A stretch of 5,840 nucleotides of DNA from an uncultured Bacteroidota bacterium (GTDB lineage Bacteria; Bacteroidota; Bacteroidia; NS11-12g; UBA955): NCBI GenBank assembly GCA_903879775.1, contig CAIRMY010000357.1, positions 1 to 5,840 on the forward strand, written 5' to 3'. The notes beneath the pieces were generated by a model that saw nothing but the letters and a program-made list of their open reading frames with translations, did not search any database and was not told the DNA's origin. Shown here one piece after another: positions 5,147 to 5,840 of the stretch. Within the stretch, counting starts at the first letter, position 1. Every line of letters begins with the position of its first letter. The position numbers and the translations under genes are program-made.

Positions 5147-5840
5147 ATAAAACAACTTTAATTAAAATTGGCATTGGACTTCTATCCTTTGCCATTTTTA
5201 TTTTATTCGGAAAATTCATATCAGAAGCGGGCAATTGTTGGGGTGGTTTCACCGCAGAATGCTGGAGTCGTTGGGATAGTGCTCTTTACCTAGATGTAGC
5301 GCAACACGGACATAATTTATTCCATTGCCCAGACTACCCCGAAAGTTGGTGCGGAAACGCAGGCTGGGCCCCTGCCTACCCTTTATTAATTAGCATCCTA
5401 CACTTTCTATTCCCAAGTGTTGAAATGCCCTTGATAGGCATTTATTTGAGCCATTTCTTTGTGCTTGCTTCAATTGTTCTCATCGGAATTTGGTTGCCTA
5501 ATTTAAAATGGCATCAATATTTATTGGCAAATCTTGCTTTTATTTTTGCATCTGGAAATATCTATTTACATGCAATCTTTCCAATGTCGATGCTGGTATT
5601 TTGCTTGCTCCTATTGTTTTATTTTTTGGATAAATCGCAATTTATATTGGCGGGTATTTTCGCATTCATCGCGGTTTTAACCTATAGTATTGGATTTATT
5701 CTTGTGCTTTGTTTGGGCATTTGGTACATGCACGATTTTTTCTATGTGGAAAATCGAAAAGTCAATTCCCAAAAATTGTTCTTAGTTCTTTCTTCTGTGG
5801 CTGGAATTACAACTTGGTTTGTTTATGATTATGTTGTTAC
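5128..5840 (+). CDS. Multi-pass membrane protein, probable GT-C glycosyltransferase (PIG-V-like), C-terminus missing
   Basis: An open frame from ATG 5128 to the right edge gives 237 residues with no stop. It begins inside the last 19 bases of the M3 gene in another frame; no other ATG lies near the N-terminus, so coupled translation is likely. Hydrophobic segments fall near residues 13-30, 81-96, 103-123, 131-151, 153-167, 172-200 and 215-233. The loop between the first two, about 50 residues and probably periplasmic, holds R48-W49-D50-S51-A-L-Y-L-D56-V-A-Q-H-G-H62 and then W80-A-P-A-Y-P-L-L. This resembles the WDS..(Y/F)L.IA..GY and F.P.(Y/F)P blocks of PIG-V-type mannosyltransferases, where the Asp after Trp is thought to be catalytic. 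GT-C enzymes use polyprenyl-phosphate sugars at the outer face of the inner membrane. The same loop has four cysteines (37, 45, 67, 75), possibly two disulfides. Membrane location is firm; GT-C membership is a motif-based inference, and donor and acceptor are unknown. Confidence 0.7.
   Translation, partial: MGTIQINKTTLIKIGIGLLSFAIFILFGKFISEAGNCWGGFTAECWSRWDSALYLDVAQHGHNLFHCPDYPESWCGNAGWAPAYPLLISILHFLFPSVEMPLIGIYLSHFFVLASIVLIGIWLPNLKWHQYLLANLAFIFASGNIYLHAIFPMSMLVFCLLLLFYFLDKSQFILAGIFAFIAVLTYSIGFILVLCLGIWYMHDFFYVENRKVNSQKLFLVLSSVAGITTWFVYDYVV

Noticed and set aside
1..5840. Mobile element, CRISPR array, toxin-antitoxin or defence system
   Set aside because: I saw no spaced direct repeats, terminal inverted repeats with a transposase, integrase, or known defence domain. 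All long frames are housekeeping-like or unknown single genes with uniform AT-rich composition.

Overview
The window looks like chromosomal DNA of a Bacteroidota bacterium, probably of the Flavobacteriia type, though that last step is a guess. It is AT-rich. Two intergenic starts carry a perfect Bacteroidota -7 box (TAnnTTTG) instead of an E. coli-like -10, and no clear Shine-Dalgarno sequence precedes any gene. A gene of the Bacteroidota-restricted DUF5606 family is present, and a signal peptide on the left edge fits the Bacteroidetes 'Q-rule' (Gln right after the cleavage site).

Layout. On the minus strand, hldD (ADP-heptose 6-epimerase, 116-1081) is followed after 3 bases by the start of a secreted protein that runs off the left edge (1-112). 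A 72-base divergent promoter region (1082-1153) separates hldD from a plus-strand pair: a DAACS-family acidic amino acid/dicarboxylate symporter (1154-2446) and a 113-residue protein of unknown function that overlaps it by the ATGA tetranucleotide (2443-2784). A gap of about 100 bases holds a weak AT-only hairpin and a tentative promoter. A second plus-strand cluster follows: a DUF5606 protein with a lysine-rich tail (2888-3436), an M3-family oligoendopeptidase (3452-5146), and a multi-membrane-span protein that resembles GT-C glycosyltransferases of the PIG-V kind. The last gene starts inside the end of the peptidase gene (5128) and is cut by the right edge.

How the genes fit together. The epimerase supplies the L,D-heptose precursor for the LPS core. 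The symporter imports acidic solutes, and the M3 peptidase degrades short peptides in the cytoplasm. The GT-C-like protein probably moves a lipid-linked sugar on the outer face of the inner membrane. Tight spacing suggests co-transcription within each cluster, but I see no single pathway joining them. There are no tRNA or rRNA genes, insertion sequences, CRISPR arrays or phage genes. This is mostly ordinary core genome; the less understood parts are the 113-residue protein, the DUF5606 tail and the truncated GT-C-like gene. I did not find a new multi-gene system.
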